Positions 45,801 through 53,707 of a stretch of 64,000 nucleotides of DNA are shown here, in pieces. The stretch comes from Aminipila sp032051575 (GTDB taxonomy: Bacteria; Bacillota; Clostridia; Peptostreptococcales; Anaerovoracaceae): positions 124,001 through 188,000 of the forward strand of contig NZ_DAMBYD010000006.1 of NCBI RefSeq assembly GCF_032051575.1, written 5' to 3'. Position 1 is the stretch's first letter. Each line of letters opens with the position of its first letter. The notes beneath the pieces were generated by a model, which saw only the letters and a program-made list of their open reading frames with translations, was not told where the DNA came from and searched no databases. The position numbers and the translations under genes were made by a program.

Positions 45801-46776
45801 TTGAAATAGCCTCCATAAAATATTTTCTATCACCAATTTGCCTTTCAATATAATCTTCTACTAATTTATCATCAATAGGTAATAGCTCTAGTTCATAAAA
45901 ATTATTAAAACTACTGATAATACTTTCCTGTGATAAAACATAAAAATTTTTTCTTGAAGAGATTATAAATACGGTATTTTCTTTATATTGATTTGTAAAT
46001 CTATTAAGTCTTTTTATAAATGCATTGACATTCTTAGCTTCTATCTCATCAAATCCATCTAAAATTATGAAAGACTGACCTTTATATGTGTTGTCAAAAC
46101 CAATAAAATTTTCAATAGAATGGTCTATATATGTTGATAAATCATAGCTATATACTTTATAAAAATCAAGTTTAGAAACAGCTGTGGTTAAGCATTCCAA
46201 TTCTTTACTTTTTCCCATCCCTGCATCTGCAAGTAGCACAACTCTCTTTTTCGCACAGCAAATATCATATAAACTCCCGCTTACATGTTTATCTTTAAAA
46301 GATCTAACGTTTCGCTCAATATAATCATTTGGATAAAAATAAGATATTTTGATTCCTGTATATTTTTCAATTTCTCTACGAATTATGTTATTTGTATCTT
46401 TTGTAATATTAAATTCAATATATCTTTTTAAAATATCATTTTCTACGACTAACTTCCTTAACTCTTTTATAATAAAATCTTTTTGTTCTATTGCTAAGAT
46501 TGTTCCATCAAAATTATTCAAATTAAAATTTAAAGGCACTGTGTTGAAAATATTATCTTCGAATATCCATTTGCATAATATGTCTACATTCTCTTGTCTA
46601 GCTAAAGCAGAATCCTCAACTACGAGATTTGGATTTTCTATTCTAAAGTTATTTTCTAACTTGATAAAAACTTCCGTCATATTACTTTCAAAATCTTCTT
46701 TCGTAATATAATTAAAGCACTCAGATACAAAGTTTGATATAAAATTAATTAATAGCCCTGATAATATTGTATTCAT
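42520..46776 (-). CDS. NACHT/STAND NTPase, probable anti-phage defence protein
   Basis: 1418 residues. An N-terminal region of about 170 residues that I do not recognise is followed by a NACHT-type NTPase: LADAGMGKSKEL (Walker A, Lys near 189), FIILDGFDEI (Walker B, near 237-245) and FIISSRK (sensor). The rest is mostly alpha-helical with repeat character, as in STAND sensor arms. ATG at 46776 has GGAGG 4 nt upstream; the frame opens 42 nt earlier without a good site. NACHT/STAND proteins such as Avs recognise phage proteins and trigger cell death; the effector here is unassigned, so a defence role is inference. The gene lies alone between repeat copies 11 and 12. Confidence 0.85.
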   Translation of the reverse strand: MNTILSGLLINFISNFVSECFNYITKEDFESNMTEVFIKLENNFRIENPNLVVEDSALARQENVDILCKWIFEDNIFNTVPLNFNLNNFDGTILAIEQKDFIIKELRKLVVENDILKRYIEFNITKDTNNIIRREIEKYTGIKISYFYPNDYIERNVRSFKDKHVSGSLYDICCAKKRVVLLADAGMGKSKELECLTTAVSKLDFYKVYSYDLSTYIDHSIENFIGFDNTYKGQSFIILDGFDEIEAKNVNAFIKRLNRFTNQYKENTVFIISSRKNFYVLSQESIISSFNNFYELELLPIDDKLVEDYIERQIGDRKYFMEAISKSSLEDLIKNPFYLKMLIEIYNKDKILPKKSDLIDKMIDNRFCQDSNKYISTEALYQRKVKINELLQKVAFSLHCLNKQDFDEAEYQILFEYNERCLLQYTGIWRKYNGLNWKFEHNNFKEYLVAKFLSNMELFEIKELITYKEMLDTINPLWMNVLSFLVSIYQKNTLVEWLIDEHPSYVVQFEINTVDYNKRGELIIAILENYNEKNMSINWDVNSSQKLANFGQSKHLLKYLLNQVENFTNIISFNNALRILRFITDFYCYENDIRSIIFEYCKSEKMDSYEKQCLIMILSNSRIYTEKIADELIKLFYENCISDIRYGMYLFIQEHNLQNKYVGFLIKGIEIWHSNKKETINLSEKIYLDKNIPSINSIEAVRYVLNYLINLDENSPFWWEGEEYFDPIIFNAEILYKEGEVKVLNDIQVLFIKSSMRFNQRLVSLIKTFFNNTGTVFDTYAFVLNECKNLDEGIFCIEDIMDKQCIDDFIEIYKNDELEIKRIFIEYALRRNTSDYRFEEIIKLVFEKEGIKIPKREVVDYDLIRKRGKQIYFNALFDEEKYLKLIDDFIKLLMPDGSILENWHSNIKNKPELSDIYYDCYLKENNNSDKLRDFIYAINWEDFSINRIVKKMYNSSKDIEVSKKQEEIIINYCYKKIYETNFESEIELKVNGFSCSNLIKNLLFFTTFYSLDYEEEVYLKMLMIPTTLFNETKNSYRQFSSYLIRRIRHEEMKNQIIFNLRNETLIGDVALQHLNFCKENKLDDGIDLALDIWKDNEYTEYVKGEILEYIMVVKDSNYVYKNLLPTSNTVQLKIIVNKCQSEKNGLLICRMQEENSKSEDGKMYLQELISIDSLFGLKKYYNLAIENNRIPDYPDEEGTIPVITGEISKVKDFESLELVMKLSELVTKNDFIDLDSWGLYNSLCGAIKNIASNGNALKVKIALEKLANASIGREKLATFCYGNIESIRTDLHSQLSSSWSIAEVKSFLEKGVIHMGNNYNITNNGTIQHLAVGDQASVVVNDGLKEELNLLLKELAKLDLPHEEQERINVLNDNIKNNRFGGVKAQINNLIVGISASCIANGMPQLIENLASIVQRLT

Positions 46777-47072
46777 GCTCCCTCCAAAACTCTTTCTATT
46801 TTCATAACGGCCGTTCAATATTCCTTATTTTACCACACCCTTCAAACATCTGTCGACCTTATCTCCATCAATATAAAGATGCCTTTAATATAAATATTTC
46901 ATAAAAATTCCTCAAAGTAGCAATCGTTGCCGCCTTGAGGAATTTTTACAATCATATCTGCATATGTCATCCTTATTTTTGCATATTTTTAAGGGGCAAA
47001 AATCGTCATTTTTACGCTCGATTTTTGCCCCAAATTCACTTCAAATCCACAACATATTGTGGTTAGCTTTCA
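46777..47072. other. Intergenic region between rlmD and the NACHT gene
   Basis: Starting from rlmD: the CACAACATATTGTGG stretch and hairpin of repeat copy 12, then a second hairpin (46903-46947) and about 125 bp upstream of the NACHT start that presumably hold its promoter. No further open frame. Confidence 0.5.
46903..46947. terminator. Hairpin with 13-base arms AAAAATTCCTCAA / TTGAGGAATTTTT
   Basis: Perfect arms, with A5 at one end and T5 at the other, so it can terminate in both directions. It lies between the rlmD terminator and the NACHT promoter. It may be the terminator of a lost gene, or protect the NACHT gene from rlmD readthrough. Confidence 0.6.
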
Positions 47073-47130
47073 TTATTTCTTATCAGAACCACATTTCGTC
47101 ATCAGAACCACACACTCAGTGTGTTTCGTC
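46965..47130 (-). repeat. rlmD-3'-end repeat, copy 12: the genuine rlmD end and terminator
   Basis: Minus strand: KHTECVVLMTKCGSDKK-stop, then AACCACAATATGTTGTGG and the hairpin GGGGCAAAAATCG...GACGATTTTTGCCCC (46993-47031). The HTECV codons are at 47109-47123. CACACTGAGTGTG is a near-perfect palindrome around the Glu codon. This is the presumed parent of the other eleven copies. Confidence 0.88.
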
Positions 47131-48242
47131 ATCGGAAAATTATCATACGCCTTTACTGTTTTAACCTCATATCCATACAATTGCATAAACTGCAAATTTT
47201 CAGCCAACGTCTTAGGATTACAAGATATATAAACAATCTGATTAACCCCATAATCTACAATTTTGCTCAATGCCTTATTTTGAATTCCCACTCTTGGAGG
47301 ATCAACCACGATTACGTCAGGTTTTTCTTCTATATGGTCCAGTACGTCAAACACATCTCCGGCAAGGAACCGGCAGTTTTTCAGTCCATTCAGCTCTGCA
47401 TTTACCTTGGCGGCTTCTACAGCTTCCTCTACTAATTCCACTCCGATAGCCATTTTGACCTTCAATGCTAAAGCCTGCGTAATAGTCCCTGTTCCGCAGA
47501 ATAAGTCGTAGACGGTTTTGCCTTCAACATTTTCAATTAGCTCTAGAGCTTCTGCATATAATCGTTCCACTGCTTCAATATTTGTCTGAAAGAATGAAAA
47601 TGCACTTACTTTAAAATCGAGGCCCATGATTTTTTCCATATAATAATCACGTCCCCAAAGTATCTTCAATTCATCACAATAAACTGCATCTGAAAGCCCG
47701 TCATTTATAGTCCTAAGTACTCCTACAAGTTCATTATCAAGCTTAAGGCCCTGAATACATTCAACAAAACCCTGTTCATCAAATTCAACCTGAGAAGAAG
47801 TAACTATATTTACAAGTAATTCTTTAGTTCGTTCCCCTTTTCTTATAATCAGGTTTCTCATTAACCCTTCATGGGATTTTTTATGATAGAACTTATATTC
47901 ATGTTGATTACAAAATTCCAGAACAGCTTTCAGTATTATATTAAAATCAGGATCTACAAGCTGGCATTCATCAACTGTAACAATTGACATAAATCTACCC
48001 TTTTGATGCATTCCCAAGGTCATTTCTCCATCTTTAACTTGGTCTCCAAAAGTATATTCCATCTTATTTCTATAGGCATACTGTTTTGGACTACCTTCAA
48101 TGCCTAAAAACTTTTCACAAACTACATCTTTTGCATCAAGTAAACGGATGACTTCTTTACCCTTCATTTCTACCTGTTTTTCATAAGGTATACCCTGATG
48201 AATGCATCCTCCACAAAATTGGTCATGCTTACATATTTCCAT
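47073..48242 (-). CDS. rlmD: 23S rRNA (uracil-5-)-methyltransferase, RlmD/RumA family
   Basis: 389 residues; the TRAM domain of longer homologues is absent. Iron-sulphur cysteines: CKHDQFCGGC near residues 4-13. SAM motif: TVYDLFCGTGTITQAL. Nucleophile: YISCNPKTL (Cys341). General base: HTECVVL (Glu376). The Cys-Glu distance of 35 equals that of E. coli RlmD (Cys389/Glu424, from memory), so the enzyme looks complete. It follows tgt by 66 nt on the same strand and is probably the last gene of the ruvC-tgt unit. Its 3' end is the source of the dispersed repeat. Confidence 0.9.
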   Translation of the reverse strand: MEICKHDQFCGGCIHQGIPYEKQVEMKGKEVIRLLDAKDVVCEKFLGIEGSPKQYAYRNKMEYTFGDQVKDGEMTLGMHQKGRFMSIVTVDECQLVDPDFNIILKAVLEFCNQHEYKFYHKKSHEGLMRNLIIRKGERTKELLVNIVTSSQVEFDEQGFVECIQGLKLDNELVGVLRTINDGLSDAVYCDELKILWGRDYYMEKIMGLDFKVSAFSFFQTNIEAVERLYAEALELIENVEGKTVYDLFCGTGTITQALALKVKMAIGVELVEEAVEAAKVNAELNGLKNCRFLAGDVFDVLDHIEEKPDVIVVDPPRVGIQNKALSKIVDYGVNQIVYISCNPKTLAENLQFMQLYGYEVKTVKAYDNFPMTKHTECVVLMTKCGSDKK

Positions 48243-48308
48243 AAATCTCTCCTATTTCCTTTAATGATTTATTTAGAATTTGTCACAGTAGACTAGCAAG
48301 GCAGGTTC

Positions 48309-49430
48309 TTAGAACCTGCCATACTTAGTATAAAACTCATTTTTATATTCAAGAAATCGATCTTCTTCTATAGCTTTTCTTATATTGCCCATCATATTTA
48401 CTAAGAAGTGTAAATTATGGTTAGATAAAAGCATTGCTGATAACATTTCATCACATTTATACAAATGTCTTAAGTATGCCTTTGAATAATTTCTGCAAGT
48501 ATAGCAGTCACATTCAGGGTCAAGAGCTTCAAAATCTCTTTCATACTTTGCATTTTTTATGTTTACTCTTCCATATGAAGTCATAGCCATACCATGTCTT
48601 GCAATTCTTGTTGGAAGGACACAGTCAAACATGTCAACCCCACGTTCAACACCTTCAAACAAATAATCAGGGCTTCCGACTCCCATCAGATATCTGGCTT
48701 TTTCACTTGGTAAATAGTCAACACAATCATCCAGCACATCAAGCATTAATTCCTTCGGTTCTCCTACACTTAATCCACCTATGGCATAACCAGGTAAATC
48801 CAAATCAACGATCTGCATGGCACTTTCATATCTTAAATCCTTATACATACCACCCTGCATGATTCCAAATAAAGATTGTCTCTCCACATCTTTATGGTAA
48901 TCCTTACATCGTTTTAACCATCTGGAAGTTCGTTCTAAGGAATTTTTCACATAATCTCGGTCTGCAGGATATGGTGCGCATTCATCAAAGGCCATCATGA
49001 TATCTGAGCCTAAAGCATTTTGAATCTCCATTGATTTTTCTGGTGAAAGCATATGTTTAGAACCATCAATATGAGATCTAAACTCTACCCCTTCTTCTGT
49101 AATTTTTCTTAAGTCCCCCAGGCTGAAGACTTGGAATCCACCACTATCTGTTAATATGGCTCTGTCCCAATTCATAAACTTATGAAGTCCGCCTGCTTCT
49201 CTTACAATTTCATGACCTGGCCTTAGATATAAATGGTACGTATTAGATAATATAATCTGCGCTCCCATTTCTTTGACCTGCTCAGGTCTCATAGCCTTTA
49301 CTGTAGCAGCCGTTCCAACAGGCATAAACACAGGAGTCTCAATAGCACCATGAGGTGTATGAACTCTGCCTCTTCTAGCCTTTGTCCGACTGTCTGTCTT
49401 TATCAGTTCGTAAGTAACTGCATTTTTCAT
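48309..49430 (-). CDS. tgt: Queuine/preQ1 tRNA-guanine transglycosylase
   Basis: 373 residues. Exchanges the wobble guanine for preQ1 in GUN-anticodon tRNAs. Motifs: TDSGGFQVFSL (catalytic Asp), GGLSVGEP, DCVLPTRIARHG (nucleophile Asp) and the zinc site CDCYTCRNYSKAYLRHLY ending in NHN. It follows queA by 74 nt, the normal order for queuosine genes in Clostridia. Confidence 0.97.
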   Translation of the reverse strand: MKNAVTYELIKTDSRTKARRGRVHTPHGAIETPVFMPVGTAATVKAMRPEQVKEMGAQIILSNTYHLYLRPGHEIVREAGGLHKFMNWDRAILTDSGGFQVFSLGDLRKITEEGVEFRSHIDGSKHMLSPEKSMEIQNALGSDIMMAFDECAPYPADRDYVKNSLERTSRWLKRCKDYHKDVERQSLFGIMQGGMYKDLRYESAMQIVDLDLPGYAIGGLSVGEPKELMLDVLDDCVDYLPSEKARYLMGVGSPDYLFEGVERGVDMFDCVLPTRIARHGMAMTSYGRVNIKNAKYERDFEALDPECDCYTCRNYSKAYLRHLYKCDEMLSAMLLSNHNLHFLVNMMGNIRKAIEEDRFLEYKNEFYTKYGRF

Positions 49431-49504
49431 CTATAACATTCTCCTTTTAACTTGTTTTTATGACCAATCCAAATGTGTGAAACAAATCGTTGGAAGGTCA
49501 GATG

Positions 49505-50569
49505 CTACAAAATCAGCATCGCATCGCCGTATGAAAAGAATCGGTATTGTTCTTCTACGGCAGTATTATATACTTCAAGAATTTTCTCTCTATCGTATAA
49601 TGCAGAAATAAGCATTAATAATGTTGATTTTGGTAAATGGAAATTTGTAATCAAGCAGTCAATTATTTTAAATTCATAACCTGGATATATAAAAATACCA
49701 GTATCTCCATGTCCTGATTGAACTTCATATTTTGAGGTAGAATCAGTTTGATTAGGAATAGCTGCACTTTCCACAGTTCGGCAAGACGTAGTTCCAACAG
49801 AAATAATCCTGCCACCTGCTGCTTTAGTTTCATTTATAATCCTTGCACTCTCTTCACTTACCTCGTATTCTTCAAAGTGCATCTTATGCTCTTCTATGAT
49901 TTCACATTTTACTGGCCTAAAAGTACCAATACCTACATGTAAAGTAACATAAGCCAATTTAACACCCATTTCTTTTGCTTTTTCCAGAATTTCATCAGTA
50001 AAATGAAGACCAGCAGTTGGCGCTGCCACAGATCCCTCTTCTTTACAGTAAACTGTCTGATATCTGTTCTTATCTTCCTCCTCACTGGCTCTTTCAATAT
50101 AAGGAGGCAATGGCATACTCCCAAGTTCTTCAAGCCTCTCAAGGAAGATACCTTCATATTCAAATTTTACATGTCTGGTACCTTCTTCACCATAATCTAT
50201 TATGGTAGCCTTAAATGGAGCAGTAGCACCTTCCCTTGAAAAATCAACTACATCTCCTGGTTTAAGCCTCTTACCTGGTTTGACCATGGTTTCCCAAGTA
50301 TCACCCTCAAGTCTTTTAATAAGAAGGAATTCAACTTTAGCACCAGTTCCTTCCTTCGTTCCAAATAACCTGGCAGGCAATACTTTTGAATTATTTAATA
50401 CCAAACAATCTCCCGGCTTCAAATATTCTAAAATATTATAAAAATGTTTATGTTCAACGTCTCCAGTATCCCTATGAACTACCAAAAGCCTTGAATTGTC
50501 TCTTTTATCGGCCGGCTTCTGCGCAATTAACTCCGGAGGCAAATTATAATCAAAATCATTAATATGCAT
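49505..50569 (-). CDS. queA: S-adenosylmethionine:tRNA ribosyltransferase-isomerase
   Basis: 354 residues. Transfers the ribosyl part of SAM to preQ1 in tRNA to make epoxyqueuosine. Typical sequences: DFDYNLPPELIAQKPADKRD, NNSKVLPARLFG, PTAGLHFT and NFHLPKSTLLMLISA. Lies between spoIID and tgt in a co-directional unit. Confidence 0.97.
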   Translation of the reverse strand: MHINDFDYNLPPELIAQKPADKRDNSRLLVVHRDTGDVEHKHFYNILEYLKPGDCLVLNNSKVLPARLFGTKEGTGAKVEFLLIKRLEGDTWETMVKPGKRLKPGDVVDFSREGATAPFKATIIDYGEEGTRHVKFEYEGIFLERLEELGSMPLPPYIERASEEEDKNRYQTVYCKEEGSVAAPTAGLHFTDEILEKAKEMGVKLAYVTLHVGIGTFRPVKCEIIEEHKMHFEEYEVSEESARIINETKAAGGRIISVGTTSCRTVESAAIPNQTDSTSKYEVQSGHGDTGIFIYPGYEFKIIDCLITNFHLPKSTLLMLISALYDREKILEVYNTAVEEQYRFFSYGDAMLIL

Positions 50570-50594
50570 TAACCTTATAACTCCATTCTATTAT

Positions 50595-52028
50595 CTAATC
50601 AATTGTAATATCCGTATAATAATACTTTAATATGTCCATATATGTAAAGCCTTTTTTGGCCATTTCTACAGCGCTATCCTGAGGCATACCGATGCCATGT
50701 CCATAACCAAGCCCTGTAAATGTTACATTTCCACCACTCACACTCTCTAATGTGTTGGATATCTGATTACCGCCTGTAGTCTGATTCATATCCGCAACAG
50801 ACTTCGTATCTTTACCATTATGAGCATACATACTATTTGTTGAAATCTGACTAGTGGAACCACTTTTATTTATTACATACACCGTTTCAGGTAATACGGT
50901 TGGGCTATTCGAGGATTTAGAAACTACATAAGGCTGCGAAGAATTATTCACCACAGGCTGGGTGCTTCCATTTTCATTTAAAGAAAACCTGTTTGATTTA
51001 ATAACAGTAGCCCCTAAAACGCTCCTTATTTTTTCTTTCTGTAACGTGGCAATACCGCCTGTTCCTGTGAATTGAATGGTATCCACAGCCCCTGACTGAT
51101 TCCTCTTTATTATGGAAACATTCGTAATCGTTCCTATATTATTACCTGCAGCAGATAATTTACTTGCTAACTCAGAAAATGTAAAAGATTGACTCCAAGG
51201 ATATGAAGGTGAATATTCATCTTTAACTGCTTTTAAGTATCCTAAACTGCTTCCCCATACATCTTGAACATCCTGAGTATAACCACCACTATTTTTAAAG
51301 AAAAATGCAGCTACAGTTTTACCTTCATAATTTATAGTCTCTCCCTTAGTTTGATCAACAGCTGCGATGGTCTCAGGATACTCATCATTATATCCCTTAT
51401 AAACTTGACAATGAGTTGATGCACAAAGGTCAAAACCATACGAGTTATGAGTCCCAAGTTTGCAGACTGCAAAGCTCCTTGCTGCAACAGCCTGAGCCTT
51501 TAGCGCTTCTATTGGGAATGATTTACTTAATTCAGCATTTATGACACCATATAAATATTGCTCCATAGGTAAAAAATTGATAATTGTCAACTTGCCTGAA
51601 GAAATATTAAACATGATTCCGCCTCTATATTTACTATTTGCAAAAGTTAAAGTACTACCATTTTCATAGTTATATGGCATAATACAATTTGCGTTTTGAA
51701 AACCTGTGTTCATTGCAATCGTTTCACCAGAGTTTTTTGTTCCAATTAACTGTATGCTGCCAAATTGAATACTAATAGTTACTTTATTTACATCCTGGAA
51801 AGCCGCCAATTCAGTAAATCCATTATTATCTCCCATACCTAATTTCACACCATTATCAAATGTTACATCATATTGGCTGGCACTTGAACTTCCATACTTT
51901 AAACCAATCTTAATATATTCCGGTATAGAATCTGCTCTGGCATAATCTAAATCTAAACTAATACATGCTGTCATTATTATTACCATTACGACAACTGTTG
52001 ACAAAATATCTTTTACCGTAACCTTCAT
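50595..52028 (-). CDS. SpoIID/LytB domain protein, secreted peptidoglycan lytic enzyme
   Basis: 477 residues. N-terminal signal or anchor (VVVMVIIMTACISLDLDYA). SpoIID core: MEQYLYGVINAELSKSFPIE with the catalytic Glu, then ALKAQAVAARSFAVCK, CASTHCQVYKGY and near the end GYGHGIGMPQDSAVEMAKKG. The spacer before the C-terminal GHGIGMPQ motif is longer than in SpoIID itself, so this is a SpoIID-like paralogue rather than certainly the sporulation protein. It sits between ruvB and queA (18 and 25 nt gaps), as in many Clostridia. Confidence 0.9.
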   Translation of the reverse strand: MKVTVKDILSTVVVMVIIMTACISLDLDYARADSIPEYIKIGLKYGSSSASQYDVTFDNGVKLGMGDNNGFTELAAFQDVNKVTISIQFGSIQLIGTKNSGETIAMNTGFQNANCIMPYNYENGSTLTFANSKYRGGIMFNISSGKLTIINFLPMEQYLYGVINAELSKSFPIEALKAQAVAARSFAVCKLGTHNSYGFDLCASTHCQVYKGYNDEYPETIAAVDQTKGETINYEGKTVAAFFFKNSGGYTQDVQDVWGSSLGYLKAVKDEYSPSYPWSQSFTFSELASKLSAAGNNIGTITNVSIIKRNQSGAVDTIQFTGTGGIATLQKEKIRSVLGATVIKSNRFSLNENGSTQPVVNNSSQPYVVSKSSNSPTVLPETVYVINKSGSTSQISTNSMYAHNGKDTKSVADMNQTTGGNQISNTLESVSGGNVTFTGLGYGHGIGMPQDSAVEMAKKGFTYMDILKYYYTDITID

Positions 52029-52046
52029 ATCTGCTCCTTATTTTTA

Positions 52047-53063
52047 TTAATCTGGTAAATTAATTCCTAAATGCTTATATGCTTGTTCTGAAACCATTCT
52101 TCCTTTTTGTGTTCTGTGTAAAAACCCTGCTTGTATTAAATATGGCTCATATACATCCTCAATAGTCACTCTGTCTTCCCCAATGGAAGCTGCTATTGTA
52201 TCTATACCTACAGGCCCACCTTTAAACCTCTCAATAATCATTCTGAGTATTTCCCTGTCCAGTGTCTCTAAGCCATACTCATCAACACCAAGAGATCTTA
52301 AAGTTTCGTTGGTTATATCAAGGTCAATAATACCGCTTCCCTTTACTTGACTAAAGTCTCTAACTCTTTTAAGAATTCGATTGGCAACTCTAGGTGTTCC
52401 CCTAGATCTCTTAGCCATAGCCTCAAGGGACTCATCATCCACTTCAATATTTAAAAGTCCTGCTGACCGCTTAATAATTAATTTTAACTCATCAATAGTA
52501 TAAAGTTCAAATTTACTGACTACACCAAATCGATCCCTAAGAGGTGCGGACAAGCTGCCTGCTCTGGTAGTGGCCCCGATTAAAGTAAACTTAGCCAAGT
52601 CAAGTCTAATAGATCTTGCAGATGGTCCTTTCCCTATGATGATATCTAATGCATAGTCCTCCATTGCCGAATATAATACTTCTTCTACTGACCGATTTAG
52701 CCTGTGTATTTCATCTATAAAAAGAACATCATTTTCATTTAAGTTAGTAAGTATAGCTGCTAAATCTCCTGCTCTTTCTATTGCTGGTCCTGAAGTGATT
52801 CTTAAATCTACACCAAGCTCATTGGCAATAATTCCTGCTAGCGTAGTCTTACCTAAACCAGGCGGTCCATAAAACAATACATGATCTAAAGGTTCATTTC
52901 GCATTTGCGCAGCTTCAATAAATACTTTCAGATTATCTGTTGCTGTTTTCTGACCGATATAATCATCTAATTTTTTTGGTCTTAAAGTAAGCTCTACCCC
53001 TTCATCATCACTATTTTGATTGGTCGAAGTGACACGCTCATCATATTCCATAAAATCCATCAT
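52047..53063 (-). CDS. ruvB: Holliday junction branch migration ATPase RuvB
   Basis: 338 residues. AAA+ motor: RPKKLDDYIGQ, FYGPPGLGKTTLA (Walker A), LFIDEIHRLNR (Walker B), IGATTRAGSL (sensor 1), SRGTPRVANRILKRVRD and the C-terminal winged helix (RTQKGRMVSEQAYKHLG). 17 nt downstream of ruvA. GGGAG lies 6 nt before the ATG. Confidence 0.98.
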   Translation of the reverse strand: MMDFMEYDERVTSTNQNSDDEGVELTLRPKKLDDYIGQKTATDNLKVFIEAAQMRNEPLDHVLFYGPPGLGKTTLAGIIANELGVDLRITSGPAIERAGDLAAILTNLNENDVLFIDEIHRLNRSVEEVLYSAMEDYALDIIIGKGPSARSIRLDLAKFTLIGATTRAGSLSAPLRDRFGVVSKFELYTIDELKLIIKRSAGLLNIEVDDESLEAMAKRSRGTPRVANRILKRVRDFSQVKGSGIIDLDITNETLRSLGVDEYGLETLDREILRMIIERFKGGPVGIDTIAASIGEDRVTIEDVYEPYLIQAGFLHRTQKGRMVSEQAYKHLGINLPD

Positions 53064-53080
53064 AAATGCTCCCGTTTATA

Positions 53081-53677
53081 TTAGCATAATCTTTTTAATG
53101 CTCTCTTTAGATAATCTTCAACAGTCAAGTCATTTTCCTCTATTGCTGCTAGTGCTTCGACTGCTTCTCCCTTACTATATCCAAGTGCCATCAATGCATT
53201 AACGGCCTCTCCCTTTTCATTCGCATTTGCATTTGTAATATCTGAAGCTGAAACACCGCCAGTTATTGCATCCGTAGCATCCAGCTTGTCTTTTAATTCA
53301 AGAACAATCCGTTGAGCAGTTTTTTTACCTATGCCATTCGCTTTTGTTAGTGCTGCTGCATCCTCAAATACAATAGCCTTTTGAAGTTCCATAACTGGTA
53401 ATGTGGATAAAATAGATAATGCTGCCTTAGCTCCTACACCATTTACAGTCATAAGCTTTCTAAATAACTGTAGACTTTCCTTATCTGGGAATCCATAAAT
53501 ACTTATATCATCTTCTCTAACAATCATGGCTGTAAAAACCATTACCTGCTGGCCTTCTTTAGCCAAATATACAGAAGAATTGTCCGGAACATAAACTTCA
53601 TATCCCAGACCACCTGTTTCTATAACAACACCGCCAGCAAAATGCATAGCTAATATTCCCTTTATAAAATGAAGCAT
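53081..53677 (-). CDS. ruvA: Holliday junction DNA helicase subunit RuvA
   Basis: 198 residues. OB-fold start (MLHFIKGILAMHFAGGVVIE), two HhH motifs (LMTVNGVGAKAALSIL and LTKANGIGKKTAQRIVLEL) and the RuvB-binding C-terminal domain (NALMALGYSKGEAVEALAAI). 30 nt downstream of ruvC. Confidence 0.98.
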   Translation of the reverse strand: MLHFIKGILAMHFAGGVVIETGGLGYEVYVPDNSSVYLAKEGQQVMVFTAMIVREDDISIYGFPDKESLQLFRKLMTVNGVGAKAALSILSTLPVMELQKAIVFEDAAALTKANGIGKKTAQRIVLELKDKLDATDAITGGVSASDITNANANEKGEAVNALMALGYSKGEAVEALAAIEENDLTVEDYLKRALKRLC

Positions 53678-53707
53678 ATTGCCCTCCTTATAATCTATAC
53701 AATTGTA

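Noticed and set aside
4600..47130. Repeats considered as a CRISPR array
   Set aside because: Units are 40-500 bp, spaced by whole genes, and variable in sequence; there are no cas genes and no short regular spacers.
4600..47130. Repeats considered as classical integron attC sites
   Set aside because: No IntI-type integrase in the window, and the core matches the coding 3' end of rlmD rather than the R-prime/R-double-prime attC architecture. The resemblance is in layout only.
4600..47130. Repeats considered as a simple miniature transposon (MITE)
   Set aside because: No terminal inverted repeats bounding whole copies and no target-site duplications that I could see; fixed orientation and fixed position 3' of genes also argue against it. 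A MITE-like or REP-like spread is still a possible alternative for the hairpin part.
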